Assembly (NCBI RefSeq): GCF_900105245.1
Contig: NZ_FNSZ01000001.1
Coordinates: 7,624,001 to 7,688,000, forward strand
DNA length: 64,000 bases
Origin: Streptomyces sp. 1222.5
GTDB lineage: Bacteria > Actinomycetota > Actinomycetes > Streptomycetales > Streptomycetaceae
Direction: 5' to 3'
The notes below the pieces were generated by a model. It did no database searches, had not been told where the DNA came from, and saw nothing but the letters and a program-made list of their open reading frames with translations. A program made the translations under genes and the position numbers. Below, in pieces: positions 1 through 8,528 of this stretch; the stretch's first letter is position 1, and the number at the start of each line of letters is the position of its first letter.

Positions 1-1101
1 CTGGTGAACCTGGCCGCGCTGGCGGCGGTGCTGCGCGTCCTGGCAGGCCCCGAGTGGCGACGGTACGGCTGGTACCGCTGGTCGCTGGTGCTGTGCCTGC
101 TCGCACTGTTCGAACCGCTGCGGGACACCTTCAGCTTCGGTCAGGTGAACCTCGTCCTCCTCGCCCTGGTGCTCGGCGACGCCCAACTGCTGGCCACCGG
201 CCGGGGCCGCTGGGCGGGGGCGGGCATCGGGCTGGCCGCCGCCGTGAAGCTCACGCCCGCGCTCTTCATCGGCCTGCTGCTGCTCGCCGGGCGCCGGCGG
301 GCCGCGGCGACCGCGACGGCCGTGGCCGCCGCGGCGACGGCGCTGGCCGCCTGGGCCGACCCGGGGGCGTCGCGCCACTACTGGACCCAGGCGCTGTGGG
401 ACACCGGGCGGGTGGGCCGGCTCGACTACGTGTCGAACCAGTCCCTGCAGGGCGTGCTGGCCCGCCTCGGCGAGCCCGGCCGCCCGCTGTGGGCGACGGC
501 GGTCCTGCTGACCCTGTGCGTCTGGGCGTGGCGCAGCCGCCGCGCGGTCGCGGCTGGCGACTGGACGGCGGCCTTCGCACTCACCGGCGCGGCGGCCTGC
601 CTCGTCAGCCCGATCACCTGGGTGCACCACCTGGTGTGGCTGCTCCCGTCCTTCGCCGTGCTGTGGCGCGCCGGGCCTCGGCGGGTCTCGGGCGCCCTGT
701 TCGCGGTCCTGTGCACCAGCGTGGTGTGGCTGTGGTTCGACGACGCGTCCGGACCGGTCGGCTTCCTCGGCAGCAACGCCTACACGTGGATCGCGCTGGC
801 CCTGCTGCTCCGCCTGCCCACGGGTCAGCTCCGCTCGGCCCGGTTGCCCTTGGACCGCAACGCCAGCGCCACGGCCACGGCGCCGAGCCCCGAGAGCCCT
901 CCGACGACGGCGGTGCCGGACCAGCCCTCCTCCTCGTCGGTCGATCCGGAGGTGGCCGCTGCCACGGGGACGGCCGCCGGCCGGGACCTGGCGCGCAGTC
1001 CGTCCAGCGAGCCGACCGGGTCGACCCGCCCGGCCGCCTCGAATCCCCAGTCCAGCAGCTGCCGCGCCTCCTCGTACACCGCGAGTCCGCCGCCCTCCTG
1101 A
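1..1101 (+). CDS. GT87-family (DUF2029) membrane glycosyltransferase, 5' truncated by window edge
   Basis: The frame is open to the first base, so the N-terminus, including the usual catalytic acidic loop, lies outside the window. The visible part has a run of hydrophobic helices to about residue 275. It also carries the periplasmic-side motif NQSLQG near residue 145, seen in GT87 polyprenyl-phosphate mannosyltransferases (PimE relatives). By family, such enzymes move a sugar from polyprenyl-phosphate to an acceptor outside the membrane; the acceptor cannot be told here. The last 90 or so residues are Ser/Thr/Pro/Ala-rich, lie antisense to the 3' end of the convergent carboxypeptidase gene, and look unlike a family tail. 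The biological stop may be near 830 if a frameshift exists. Confidence 0.7.
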   Translation: MVNLAALAAVLRVLAGPEWRRYGWYRWSLVLCLLALFEPLRDTFSFGQVNLVLLALVLGDAQLLATGRGRWAGAGIGLAAAVKLTPALFIGLLLLAGRRRAAATATAVAAAATALAAWADPGASRHYWTQALWDTGRVGRLDYVSNQSLQGVLARLGEPGRPLWATAVLLTLCVWAWRSRRAVAAGDWTAAFALTGAAACLVSPITWVHHLVWLLPSFAVLWRAGPRRVSGALFAVLCTSVVWLWFDDASGPVGFLGSNAYTWIALALLLRLPTGQLRSARLPLDRNASATATAPSPESPPTTAVPDQPSSSSVDPEVAAATGTAAGRDLARSPSSEPTGSTRPAASNPQSSSCRASSYTASPPPS

Positions 1102-1994
1102 GGGTTCATCACGGTCACCACCAGGGTGCGCCCGCCGCGGCGGGCGGCGGCCACGAGCGTGTTGCCCGCGTTGCTGGTGTAGCCGTTCTTGATGCCGAGG
1201 AGACCGGGGTACGGTGCCACGCCGTCCTCGCCGGTCAGCAGCCGGTTGGTGTTCTCGATCGCGTACGGCGACCCGTCACCGGGGAAGTCGGCCTGCGCGG
1301 TGCCGCAGTACCGGGCGAAGTCGGCGTTGTGCAGCCCGGCGCGACCGAAGACGGCCAGGTCGTACGCGGAGGAGACCTGTCCGGGGGCGTCGTAGCCGTC
1401 GGGGGAGACGACGTGGGTGTCCATGGCGCCGAGCGAGCGGGCCTTCTGCTGCATGCGGTCGGTGGTGGCCCGCCAGCCGCCGTTCAGCGAGGCCAGTACG
1501 TGCACGGCGTCGTTGCCGGAGCTGAGGAAGACCCCGTGCCACAGGTCGGCGACCCGGTAGGTGTGCCCCTCCTCGACGCCGACGAGGCTGCTGCCCTCGC
1601 CGACGTCGGCCAGCTCCTGGTAGCGCACGGTGTGCTGGAGGCCGCTGGGCAGCGCGGGCAGCACGGTGAGGGCGAACAGGGTCTTCATGGTGCTCGCGGG
1701 CGGCAGTTGGCGGTGTGCGTGGTTCGCCGCCAGCACCTCTCCGCTGTCGGCGTCCGCGACCAGCCAGGAGAGCGCCGAGACCTCCGGCACCTCGGGCGCG
1801 CCGCGGTGCGGCCGGACCTGCGTGTCGGAGCCGTAGAGCAGGGAGGGCCCGGGCATCGCCGTCCGGGGCTGCGGCGGCGCGGGTTCCCCGGCGCGGGGCC
1901 CGGCGGCGGCGGTGGCCGGCGACAGCGCCAGCACTCCGGCCACGCAGAGGGCACAGGTCGAGACAACCGCCCGATGAGAAAGTCCGGTGATCAT
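825..1994 (-). CDS. D-alanyl-D-alanine carboxypeptidase (peptidase S11, low-molecular-weight PBP)
   Basis: Extracytoplasmic serine enzyme that trims the terminal D-Ala from peptidoglycan stem peptides. The 389-aa product starts at an ATG (1994) followed by a signal peptide (hydrophobic stretch to about residue 30). The S11 motifs are present in order: SxxK as STMK at 101-104, SGN in FLSSGND, and KNG (KTG equivalent) in GIKNGYTSNAG. A C-terminal hydrophobic helix followed by a basic tail suggests membrane anchoring, common for actinobacterial enzymes of this type. Its 3' end overlaps the convergent glycosyltransferase frame by 277 bp. Fold assignment is firm; physiological role (vegetative versus sporulation wall) is not visible. 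Confidence 0.9.
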   Translation of the reverse strand: MITGLSHRAVVSTCALCVAGVLALSPATAAAGPRAGEPAPPQPRTAMPGPSLLYGSDTQVRPHRGAPEVPEVSALSWLVADADSGEVLAANHAHRQLPPASTMKTLFALTVLPALPSGLQHTVRYQELADVGEGSSLVGVEEGHTYRVADLWHGVFLSSGNDAVHVLASLNGGWRATTDRMQQKARSLGAMDTHVVSPDGYDAPGQVSSAYDLAVFGRAGLHNADFARYCGTAQADFPGDGSPYAIENTNRLLTGEDGVAPYPGLLGIKNGYTSNAGNTLVAAARRGGRTLVVTVMNPQEGGGLAVYEEARQLLDWGFEAAGRVDPVGSLDGLRARSRPAAVPVAAATSGSTDEEEGWSGTAVVGGLSGLGAVAVALALRSKGNRAERS

Positions 1995-2082
1995 ATGATT
2001 CAACGTACGAACGGGAGCGCCGCCCAACGCGCTGCCAGGGCCGTTCGGCCCACGGGAGCAACCCGGACGATGCACCGGGCCG

Positions 2083-3231
2083 TCAGCCGGCGGGCAGCGT
2101 GGGCAGGATCCGCCGCAGGAACGTGGCGTTGTCCGGAGTGCTCCGCAGCCGCTCCAGGAGGGTGTCCAGGGGGGCCGGTCCGCCCTCGCGCGGGCGCAGG
2201 GCTCGGCGCAGTCCGTGTGCGGCGGCCAACTCGGCGGGTTCGAGGAGGAGTTCCTCGCGGCGGGTGCCGGTGGTGTCGATGTCCACGGCGGGGAAGACAC
2301 GGCGGCCGGCGAGCTCCCGGTCCAGACGCAGTTCCATGTTGCCCGTGCTCTTCAGCTCCTCGAAGAAGTAGCCGTCGGCGCGGGATCCGGTGTCCACCAG
2401 CGCGGTGGCGAGGATGGTGAGGGACCCGCCCTCCTCGGCCTGGCGCGCAGCGCCGAAGAACCGCTTGGGGCCGAGCAGCGCGCCGGCGTCGACGCCACCG
2501 CTCAGGGTGCGCCCTCCGGCGGCGGAGGCGTTGTTGTGCGCCCGGCACAGCCGGGTCAGCGAGTCCAGCAGGACGACGACGTCCTCGCCGGCCTCCACCA
2601 GGCGTTTGGCCCGCTCGACGACGAGTTCGGCGAGGGCGATGTGCTCCTTGGCCGGCCGGTCGAAGGTGGAGGCGTAGACCTCGCCGCGTACCGACCGGCG
2701 CATCTCGGTGACCTCCTCGGGGCGCTCGTCCAGCAGCAGGACCATCAGCCGGCACTCCGGGTGGTTGCCCGCCACGGCGGCGGCGAGCTGCTGGAGCAGT
2801 ACGGTCTTGCCGCTCTTGGGCGGGGCCACGACAAGGCCGCGCTGGCCCTTGCCGACCGGCGCGAAGAGGTCGGTGACCCGTCCTGCGAGGCCGGACGCGG
2901 GGTGTTCGAGGCGGAGCCGCCGGTGCGGGTGGAGCGGGGTGAGGTCGCGGAAGTGCCGACGGGAGCGGAGGTCGGCGGGGACGCGCCCGTCGACGCGGGC
3001 GATGTCGGTCAGGGCGCGCCGGGCGTCGTGGACGCCCTCGACCAGGTCGCCCTTGCGCAGTCCGTACCGGCGGATGAGTGCCACGGGGACCTGCGGGTCG
3101 GCGGGGGAGGGCAGGAGGCTCGCGCCCCGCAGGTGCCCCTTCCCTTGTGCGTCGACGTCCAGGGCGCCGGTGACGAGTCGGGCGGCCGGGGGCTGCGGGG
3201 CCGCGGGAGGGTGTTCGAGTGTGGTGGTCAT
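2083..3231 (-). CDS. Short Rho-type transcription termination factor paralogue
   Basis: RNA-dependent hexameric ATPase of the Rho family, 382 aa. The ATG at 3231 is preceded by AAGGA at a good spacing. An OB/cold-shock-like RNA-binding segment spans roughly residues 18-110. The RecA-like motor follows, with Walker A APPKSGKT (136-143), DERPEEVTEM, Walker B VVVLLDSLTRL, and the Q/R-loop region TLSGGVDAGAL..PKRFFGAAR nearly as in E. coli Rho. It lacks the N-terminal helical domain and the long basic insertion of the principal actinobacterial Rho (usually well over 600 aa), so it is probably a second, accessory Rho. The alternative, that it is the only Rho of the organism, cannot be excluded from this window. 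Confidence 0.9.
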   Translation of the reverse strand: MTTTLEHPPAAPQPPAARLVTGALDVDAQGKGHLRGASLLPSPADPQVPVALIRRYGLRKGDLVEGVHDARRALTDIARVDGRVPADLRSRRHFRDLTPLHPHRRLRLEHPASGLAGRVTDLFAPVGKGQRGLVVAPPKSGKTVLLQQLAAAVAGNHPECRLMVLLLDERPEEVTEMRRSVRGEVYASTFDRPAKEHIALAELVVERAKRLVEAGEDVVVLLDSLTRLCRAHNNASAAGGRTLSGGVDAGALLGPKRFFGAARQAEEGGSLTILATALVDTGSRADGYFFEELKSTGNMELRLDRELAGRRVFPAVDIDTTGTRREELLLEPAELAAAHGLRRALRPREGGPAPLDTLLERLRSTPDNATFLRRILPTLPAG

Positions 3232-3662
3232 GCGGTGTCCTTTCACGGACGGAAGGGAGGAGCAGAAGGGGGGGAGGCCGCGATCGGGAGGCGTGCACAC
3301 CTGTCTCCGGCGGCGGGAACGGCACCTGGGGCACGGCGGCGAGAGCCCGCCGACGAGATGGTGCGAAAAAGCTGACGCGCCGAGAGCCGGAGATCCGGGA
3401 CAACGGCGGAACGATCAGCGTGAAGAGAGGAACCTGCACCGGCGTCCATGGAGGGACGTTCACGAGTGCTTCCGGCACAGTACCACTGGACGGGTCGCTA
3501 TGTCCGTGACTCTCCCAACAAGGCGCCGCACCGGGGTATTCCCGCGGTCGGGAGAGGCAGGCCGGGCGTACGACACCGCCGGCGCGGTCCCGGCGGCCTG
3601 CCGGTACCGCCCCGGCGACCCTACGATCGACCTGTCTTGTCATGGGAACGTCAGGAGATTCC
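3232..3662. other. Intergenic region between divergent rho-like and P450 genes
   Basis: 431 bp containing the divergent upstream regions of both genes. The only elements I can support are the two ribosome binding sites (AAGGA before the rho-like ATG; AGGAG at 3653-3657, five bases before the P450 GTG). No convincing hairpin, palindrome or sigma-70 promoter was seen. Confidence 0.5.
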
Positions 3663-4919
3663 GTGGAGCACCCGCCGGCCCGTACCCCGCACCGCCTCGA
3701 CCCCTCCGGTGGCTGCCCGCACGCCGTCAACGCGCGCCTGCTGTCCGGGGGTGCCGTCGCCCCGGTCGAGCTGCCCGGCGGGATCGAGGGGATGGCCGTC
3801 CTCGGGCACGAGGCGCTGAAGGAGTTCCTGCAGCACCCCGAAGTCGCCAAGAGCGCAGCGCACTTCACGGCGCTGCGCGAGGGCCGGGTGGCGGAGGGCT
3901 GGCCGCTGCTGACCTTCGCGACGGTCCAGGGCATGACCACTGCGGACGGCGACGACCACCGGCGTCTGCGGTCGCTCGTCGGCCGCGCCTTCACCCCGCG
4001 CCGCGTCGAAGAACTTCGGCCCCGCGTCGCGGAGTTGACCGCTCAGCTCCTCGACGGGCTGGAGCGGGCCGCCGCGGCGGGCGGTGGCACCGCCGATCTG
4101 CGGCGGCACTTCGCACTGCCCCTGCCGATGGACGTCATCAGCGAACTGCTCGGCGTGGACGTCGAGTTCCGGGCGCGGCTGCACCAGCTGAGCAGCAAGG
4201 TCGTGGCCACCGACACCGAGCCCGCCGACGCCATCGCCGCCAACCGCGAACTCGTCGCCGTCCTCGGGGAGATCGCCGCGGCCAAGGCGGCCCGTCCGGC
4301 GGACGACCTCACCAGCGCGCTGATCGCCGCCCGGGACGAGGGCGGGGACCGGCTCAGCCACCAGGAGCTCATCGGCACCCTCGTGCTGATGATCATCGCC
4401 GGCCACGAGACGACCCTCAACCTCATCACCAACGCCGTCCGCGCGCTGTGCGCCCACCCGGCCCAGCTCGGCCTGGTACGGGCCGGCACGGCGAGCTGGG
4501 CCGACGTGGTGGAGGAGACCCTGCGCTGGGACGCGCCGGTCAGCTACTTCCCGTTCCGCTACCCGGTGCGGGACCTGACCGTCGACGGGACGGTCATCCC
4601 GGCCGGCACACCCGTGCTCGCCGGCTACTCCGCGGCCGGCCGCGACCCGGCGGCGCACGGCCCGGACGCCGACCGCTTCGACCTCACCCGCCCGGTGCGG
4701 CCCGACGCCGCACGCCATCTCTCACTCGGGCACGGCGCCCACTTCTGCCTGGGCGCGCCGCTGGCCCGGCTGGAGGCGACGGTCGCGCTGGAGCGGCTCT
4801 TCACCCGCTTCCCGGCACTCGAACTCGCCGTACCCGAGGCCGAACTGGCCCCCCACGCCGGTTTCGTCGGCAACAGCGTGCGCAGCCTGCCGGTCCGCCT
4901 CGCGCCCGCCGGAGCCTGA
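3663..4919 (+). CDS. Cytochrome P450 (bacterial class I, CYP107-like)
   Basis: Soluble heme monooxygenase of 418 aa. I chose GTG at 3663 because AGGAG sits five bases upstream; an in-frame ATG at 3642 has no ribosome binding site. Motifs: I-helix oxygen-activation AGHETT (246-251), K-helix ExxR EETLR (285-288), and heme-binding LGHGAHFCLG with proximal Cys 362. It needs an external ferredoxin and reductase; neither is encoded next to it. The substrate is unknown. There are no biosynthetic neighbours, so it looks like an orphan P450 for xenobiotic or steroid/terpenoid hydroxylation rather than part of an antibiotic cluster. Confidence 0.93.
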   Translation: MEHPPARTPHRLDPSGGCPHAVNARLLSGGAVAPVELPGGIEGMAVLGHEALKEFLQHPEVAKSAAHFTALREGRVAEGWPLLTFATVQGMTTADGDDHRRLRSLVGRAFTPRRVEELRPRVAELTAQLLDGLERAAAAGGGTADLRRHFALPLPMDVISELLGVDVEFRARLHQLSSKVVATDTEPADAIAANRELVAVLGEIAAAKAARPADDLTSALIAARDEGGDRLSHQELIGTLVLMIIAGHETTLNLITNAVRALCAHPAQLGLVRAGTASWADVVEETLRWDAPVSYFPFRYPVRDLTVDGTVIPAGTPVLAGYSAAGRDPAAHGPDADRFDLTRPVRPDAARHLSLGHGAHFCLGAPLARLEATVALERLFTRFPALELAVPEAELAPHAGFVGNSVRSLPVRLAPAGA

Positions 4920-5052
4920 GCCGCGCACCGGCCACGCGCACCCCGGCCCGGTTCATGACCGCTGTGTCACGGAACGGCACCGGATGACCCCGGTCGTCGA
5001 CGATCGCCGATCCCGGGGGACTTGACCGGCAACCGTCCACTATGTTCAGGAC

Positions 5053-5928
5053 ATGTCCACGCCACCGCAGTCCCCGCAGCCGGCCGACCAGACGCCGCAG
5101 CAGCCCGCTCCGCAGCCGGCCGTCCCGTCGCAGCCGACTGCCTACCCGTACCCCGGCCCGCAGTCCGCTCCGCCGGGGAACTTCTACGCGCAGCCCACGC
5201 TGGTCGGCCACCCCGGTCAGCCGCAGCCGCCGGCCAACCCGTACACCCAGGCGCCCCCGTACGGTCCCGCACCCGCCCCGCCGCCCGCGACCGGTGGTGG
5301 CGGGGCCGGAAGAGCCGTCCTGTGGGCGGCCGTCGGCGCGGTCGTCGCCTCCGCCGCGTGGGCCGGCGGGGTCTTCCTGCTCGGCGGCACCGGCGGCAGC
5401 GCGGACCTGCGCGGCTACTCGGCGCCCGCGAACATGTGCTCCAGCGCCGACTACTCCTCCTTCAAGGACGAGTACACCCAGGACGACTCCGCACCGACCC
5501 GTACCTCGCTCAAGGACCAGGCGCTGGACGAGAGTTACTGCAGCGTCAATCTGAAGAAGACCGGCTCCAGCTACGCCGACGCGTACCTGTACATGCAGCT
5601 GGACCTGCACAAGAAGACCGACCCGGGGCCCGAGTTCACCGCGACCTGGAAGAACTACGGGGACAGCCACAAGGACTACGACGTCGACCCGGTCGAGGGC
5701 ATCGGCGACGAGGCCTACCTGGTCAGCCAGGACACCAGCAGCGGCTCCTCCAGCAGCGGCTCCCGGTACGCCACGCTCGCCGTCCGCGACGGCTGGGTGA
5801 CGTACACGATGAGCTACAGCGCCTACCTGAGCTCCTACAGCCAGGACAAGACCCCGCCCGCCCTGACCGACGTCACCGACTGGCTGAAGACGGACGCCAG
5901 GGCGACCCTGAAGCAGCTCAGGGACTGA
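5053..5928 (+). CDS. Pro/Gln-rich membrane-anchored protein with extracytoplasmic domain
   Basis: 291-aa protein of unknown function. Residues 1-85 are Pro/Gln/Ala-rich and presumably cytoplasmic and disordered. One transmembrane helix spans about 88-110. The rest is a hydrophilic extracytoplasmic domain (about 115-290) rich in Tyr, Asp and Ser, with two Cys that could form a disulphide (CSSADY and YCSVNL). The layout (Pro-rich cytoplasmic tail, one helix, sensor-like exterior) is common among streptomycete hypothetical proteins. The ATG at 5053 is the first in frame. It is a stand-alone gene facing the convergent SnoaL-like gene. I do not recognise a specific function. Confidence 0.75.
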   Translation: MSTPPQSPQPADQTPQQPAPQPAVPSQPTAYPYPGPQSAPPGNFYAQPTLVGHPGQPQPPANPYTQAPPYGPAPAPPPATGGGGAGRAVLWAAVGAVVASAAWAGGVFLLGGTGGSADLRGYSAPANMCSSADYSSFKDEYTQDDSAPTRTSLKDQALDESYCSVNLKKTGSSYADAYLYMQLDLHKKTDPGPEFTATWKNYGDSHKDYDVDPVEGIGDEAYLVSQDTSSGSSSSGSRYATLAVRDGWVTYTMSYSAYLSSYSQDKTPPALTDVTDWLKTDARATLKQLRD

Positions 5929-5962
5929 CGCCCGCGTCTCCTCCGGTCGGCCGGCGCCGCGC

Positions 5963-6361
5963 TCAGGCCGACCGGGCCTCCGCCTCCTTCGCGATCTGCT
6001 CGAAGCGCGCGCCCATGGCCTCGGCCAGGGCGTGCGCGCCCGACAGCGGCCGAACCATGACCATGAAGTCGTCGATCAGGCCGTCCTCGTTCACGTGCAG
6101 GAAGTCGCAGCCGGTCAGCCGGCGGTCGCCCACCCGGGCGGTGAAGACCAGCGCATGGTCGTGGCCCGCCGGGTCGCCGATCTCCCGCTCGTACCGGAAG
6201 TCCTCGAAGACCTGGGCGACCGCGCGCAGGATCGCCGCGGTGATCGCCTTGCCCGGGTACGGCTTGAAGACGACCGGGCTGGTGAAGACGACGTCCTCGG
6301 CCAGCAGCGCCTCGGCGGCGTCCATGTCCCCGGCCTCGACCGCCTCGCGGAACGCGCGCAT
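5963..6361 (-). CDS. SnoaL/NTF2-like domain protein
   Basis: 132-aa single-domain protein of the NTF2/SnoaL fold (N-terminal helices, EALLAEDVVFTSPVVFKPYPGK, then curved sheet). This fold is used by small isomerases, hydratases and polyketide cyclases and also by non-catalytic ligand binders; the reaction cannot be deduced. I place the start at ATG 6361 because GAGGTGA lies four bases upstream. Starts further upstream (ATG 6376, TTG 6382) would run into an operator-like palindrome. It is divergent from a PadR regulator 72 bp away and is probably its target. Confidence 0.8.
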   Translation of the reverse strand: MRAFREAVEAGDMDAAEALLAEDVVFTSPVVFKPYPGKAITAAILRAVAQVFEDFRYEREIGDPAGHDHALVFTARVGDRRLTGCDFLHVNEDGLIDDFMVMVRPLSGAHALAEAMGARFEQIAKEAEARSA

Positions 6362-6375
6362 CGGATCACCTCGCA

Positions 6376-6393
6376 TACTCAACTTTTTGAATA
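6376..6393. promoter_or_regulatory. Imperfect palindrome, likely PadR operator
   Basis: TACTCAA-CTTT-TTGAATA: 7-bp arms with one mismatch and a 4-bp spacer, in an AT-rich patch of otherwise GC-rich DNA between the divergent SnoaL-like gene and the PadR gene. Location suits control of both directions. Confidence 0.5.
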
Positions 6394-6433
6394 GGTGCGG
6401 ATGACATTAATCAATGGCTGCTAGCCTGTCCAC

Positions 6434-6997
6434 ATGTCGCTCAGGTACGCCGTCCTGGCCGCCCTGCTGGAGGGCGAGGCCTCGGGCTACGAGCTGTCCA
6501 AATCGTTCGACGTCTCGCTCGCCAACTTCTGGCCCGCCACTCCCCAGCAGCTCTACCGGGAGCTGGAGCGGCTCGCGCAGGACGGGCTCGTCGAGGCGCG
6601 CACCGTGCAGCAGGAACGCCGTCCCAACAAGCGGATGTTCACGCTCACCGGGACCGGCCGGTCGGAGCTGGCCGCGTTCGCCGCGGATCCGCCGAAGCGG
6701 CCCACGGCCGTCCGCGATGAACTCCTCATCAAGATCCAGGCGATGGACGGCGGCGACCCCGACGTCACCCGGGCGCTGATCGAGGAGCGCATGGGCTGGG
6801 TGCGCGGCAAACTCGACCGCTACCGGCGGGTACGCGACCGCCTCCTCGAGGGGCGCACCGAGGACGAGTACCTGCGCACCTCCGACCGCGTCGGCCCGTA
6901 TCTCACCCTCATGGCCGGGATCGGCTTCGAGGAGGAGAACCTGCGCTGGTGCGAGCGTGCCCTGGCGGTCCTCCGGCAGCGCGTGACCCTGGGCTGA
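6434..6997 (+). CDS. PadR-family transcriptional regulator (with Vir C-terminal domain)
   Basis: 187-aa PadR regulator. The N-terminal winged helix (about 1-80: LAALLEGEASGYELSKSF, YRELERLAQDGLVE, then the beta wing) is followed by a helical C-terminal dimerisation region of the PadR-s2/Vir type. PadR proteins usually repress an adjacent gene until a ligand binds. Here the SnoaL-like gene is divergent, with a palindrome between them, and a methyltransferase gene follows only 4 bp downstream, so those two are the likely regulon. The effector is unknown. Confidence 0.9.
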   Translation: MSLRYAVLAALLEGEASGYELSKSFDVSLANFWPATPQQLYRELERLAQDGLVEARTVQQERRPNKRMFTLTGTGRSELAAFAADPPKRPTAVRDELLIKIQAMDGGDPDVTRALIEERMGWVRGKLDRYRRVRDRLLEGRTEDEYLRTSDRVGPYLTLMAGIGFEEENLRWCERALAVLRQRVTLG

Positions 6998-7001
6998 CGG
7001 C

Positions 7002-7745
7002 ATGTACGGTCCCGACGGTCCCACCTTGCGCGAACTCGCCGTACAGGCGCTGTCCTCCGTCGAGCACGGGTACGACCTGCTGGCCCCGAAGTTCGACCAC
7101 ACCCCGTTCCGGACGTCCGACTCGATCCTGGAGTCCGTGGCAAGGGCGCTCGCCCCGGCGGGACCCTTCGAGGACGGACTCGACCTGTGCTGCGGCACGG
7201 GCGCCGGCACGGAGGTGCTCACCGGGCTCTGCCGGAACAGTGTCACCGGGGTCGACTTCAGCGCCGGGATGCTCGACGTCGCCCGGCGCCGGGTCCGGCC
7301 GGGCGCCGGGCCCGCGATCGCGTGGGTGCGCGGTGACGCCCGGGCCCTGCCCTTCACGGCCGCCTTCGATCTCGTCGTCTCCTTCGGGGCGTTCGGCCAC
7401 TTCCTGCCCCGTGAACTGCCGACTCTCTTCCGTCAGGTCCACGCGGCCCTGCGCCCCGGCGGCCGCTTCGCCTTCCCCGTCCTCGCCCCGCCACGCCCCA
7501 CGCACCCCGCCTACTGGACGCTGCTCGGCTTCGACGCGGTGATGCGGGTGCGCAACGCGCTGTGGCGGCCGCCGTTCGTCATGTACTACAGGGCCTTCCG
7601 CCTCGGGGTGGTGCTGGAGGAGCTGGGCCGCGCCGGGTTCGCGGTCGAGCTGTCCGCGCTTCCCGGGTACGGGCGGCGCGACGACGGCAGCCCGCGGGCC
7701 CGCCTGGTGGTGGCACGCCGGCTCAGCCCGCCGCCGGCAGCGTGA
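7002..7745 (+). CDS. Class I SAM-dependent methyltransferase
   Basis: 247-aa methyltransferase. Motif I DLCCGTGAGTE lies near residues 63-73, motif II VTGVDFSAGMLDVARRR follows, then WVRGDARALPF and the post-motif III helix LRPGGRFAFPV. It starts 4 bp after the padR stop without an own ribosome binding site, so it is probably translationally coupled to it. The C-terminal insert with WRPPFVMYYRAF resembles small-molecule or lipid methyltransferases; the substrate is unknown. Its last 23 bp overlap the convergent GntR gene, so the two 3' ends interleave. Confidence 0.85.
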   Translation: MYGPDGPTLRELAVQALSSVEHGYDLLAPKFDHTPFRTSDSILESVARALAPAGPFEDGLDLCCGTGAGTEVLTGLCRNSVTGVDFSAGMLDVARRRVRPGAGPAIAWVRGDARALPFTAAFDLVVSFGAFGHFLPRELPTLFRQVHAALRPGGRFAFPVLAPPRPTHPAYWTLLGFDAVMRVRNALWRPPFVMYYRAFRLGVVLEELGRAGFAVELSALPGYGRRDDGSPRARLVVARRLSPPPAA

Positions 7746-8466
7746 ACTCGTAGACCAGGGCGTCCCGTTCGGCGTTCACCACCAGATCGGTGATCTCCAG
7801 TGGGCGGGCGTACTGGTCGTGCACCCGCCGCGTGACCCGGACCGAGGCCGTGTCCCCCACCTGCGAGATGGCGTCCCGGTGGTGCAGGGTCAGACCGGCC
7901 CTGCGCATCCAGTCGTAGGCCCGCCGCAGCTGCGCCGGGGTCGCGCCGTCCGCCCGGTCCCGGTAGCGGGCCAGCTCCGCCACCTCGGCCAACGCCACCG
8001 CCGAGAACGACGTCACCGCCGCCCGCAGCGAGCGACCGTCCGGCGCGACCGACCGGTAGCGGTGCACCAGGGTCGGCCGGTGCGGGGCCAGACCCAGTAC
8101 CTCGGCGTGCCCCGCCGGGGGCACCTCCCAGGTCACCGTGGCCCGGTCGACCGCGCACGGGTCCGCCGAGCGGGCGCCCACCGGGAAGGCGAGCGACTCG
8201 GGGGCCTCGACCGGCCCGCCGGGCAGCGTGGCGTGGCTGCCCCGCCGGTCGGTGGCGACGACGCCGCTGCGGCGCAGCATCTCCAGCGCCTGCCGGACGG
8301 TCTCCCGGCTGACGCCGAAGTGCGTCGCCAAGTGCCGTTCGGACGGCAGTCGTTCCCCGGGCGGGACGACGCCGTCACGTAGTTCGTCGAGGAGCAGTGT
8401 CGCGACCTGCGCGTAGAGGGGCCGGTCGGTGCTCTGCGGGGACTGGTTCGGGGTGGTGCGGGCCAT
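7723..8466 (-). CDS. GntR-family regulator, HutC subfamily (UTRA domain)
   Basis: 247-aa regulator. The N-terminal GntR winged helix (about 15-80, with LPSERHLATHFGVSRETVRQALEMLRR) is followed by a UTRA effector domain (about 95-240) of the HutC/DasR type, which normally binds a sugar-phosphate or small organic ligand. The start ATG 8466 is preceded by AGGAGGG at 6 bases. A palindrome matching the DasR-responsive-element consensus at 13 of 16 positions lies about 65 bp upstream, suggesting autoregulation or crosstalk with the GlcNAc/chitin regulon. The regulated partner may be the beta-lactamase-fold gene upstream on the same strand. Confidence 0.9.
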   Translation of the reverse strand: MARTTPNQSPQSTDRPLYAQVATLLLDELRDGVVPPGERLPSERHLATHFGVSRETVRQALEMLRRSGVVATDRRGSHATLPGGPVEAPESLAFPVGARSADPCAVDRATVTWEVPPAGHAEVLGLAPHRPTLVHRYRSVAPDGRSLRAAVTSFSAVALAEVAELARYRDRADGATPAQLRRAYDWMRRAGLTLHHRDAISQVGDTASVRVTRRVHDQYARPLEITDLVVNAERDALVYEFTLPAAG

Positions 8467-8528
8467 GCCGCGCCCTCCTGTGGTGACAAGACGTAGCCGT
8501 GCGGGCTCATTGCGCGACCACAATTAGC

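Noticed and set aside
54..2420. Very long open frames opposite or out of phase with real genes (for example 54-2420 +, 2000-3994 -, 9571-11238 -, 22364-24997 +)
   Set aside because: Composition is Arg/Pro/Gly-rich with wrong-phase codon bias; each lies over a gene with recognised domains. They are expected in DNA of this GC content. Only the genuine N-terminal half of the esterase was taken from 9571-11238.
3663..4919. P450 plus neighbours as a secondary-metabolite cluster
   Set aside because: No polyketide, peptide, terpene or tailoring genes nearby; an isolated P450 is common in streptomycetes.
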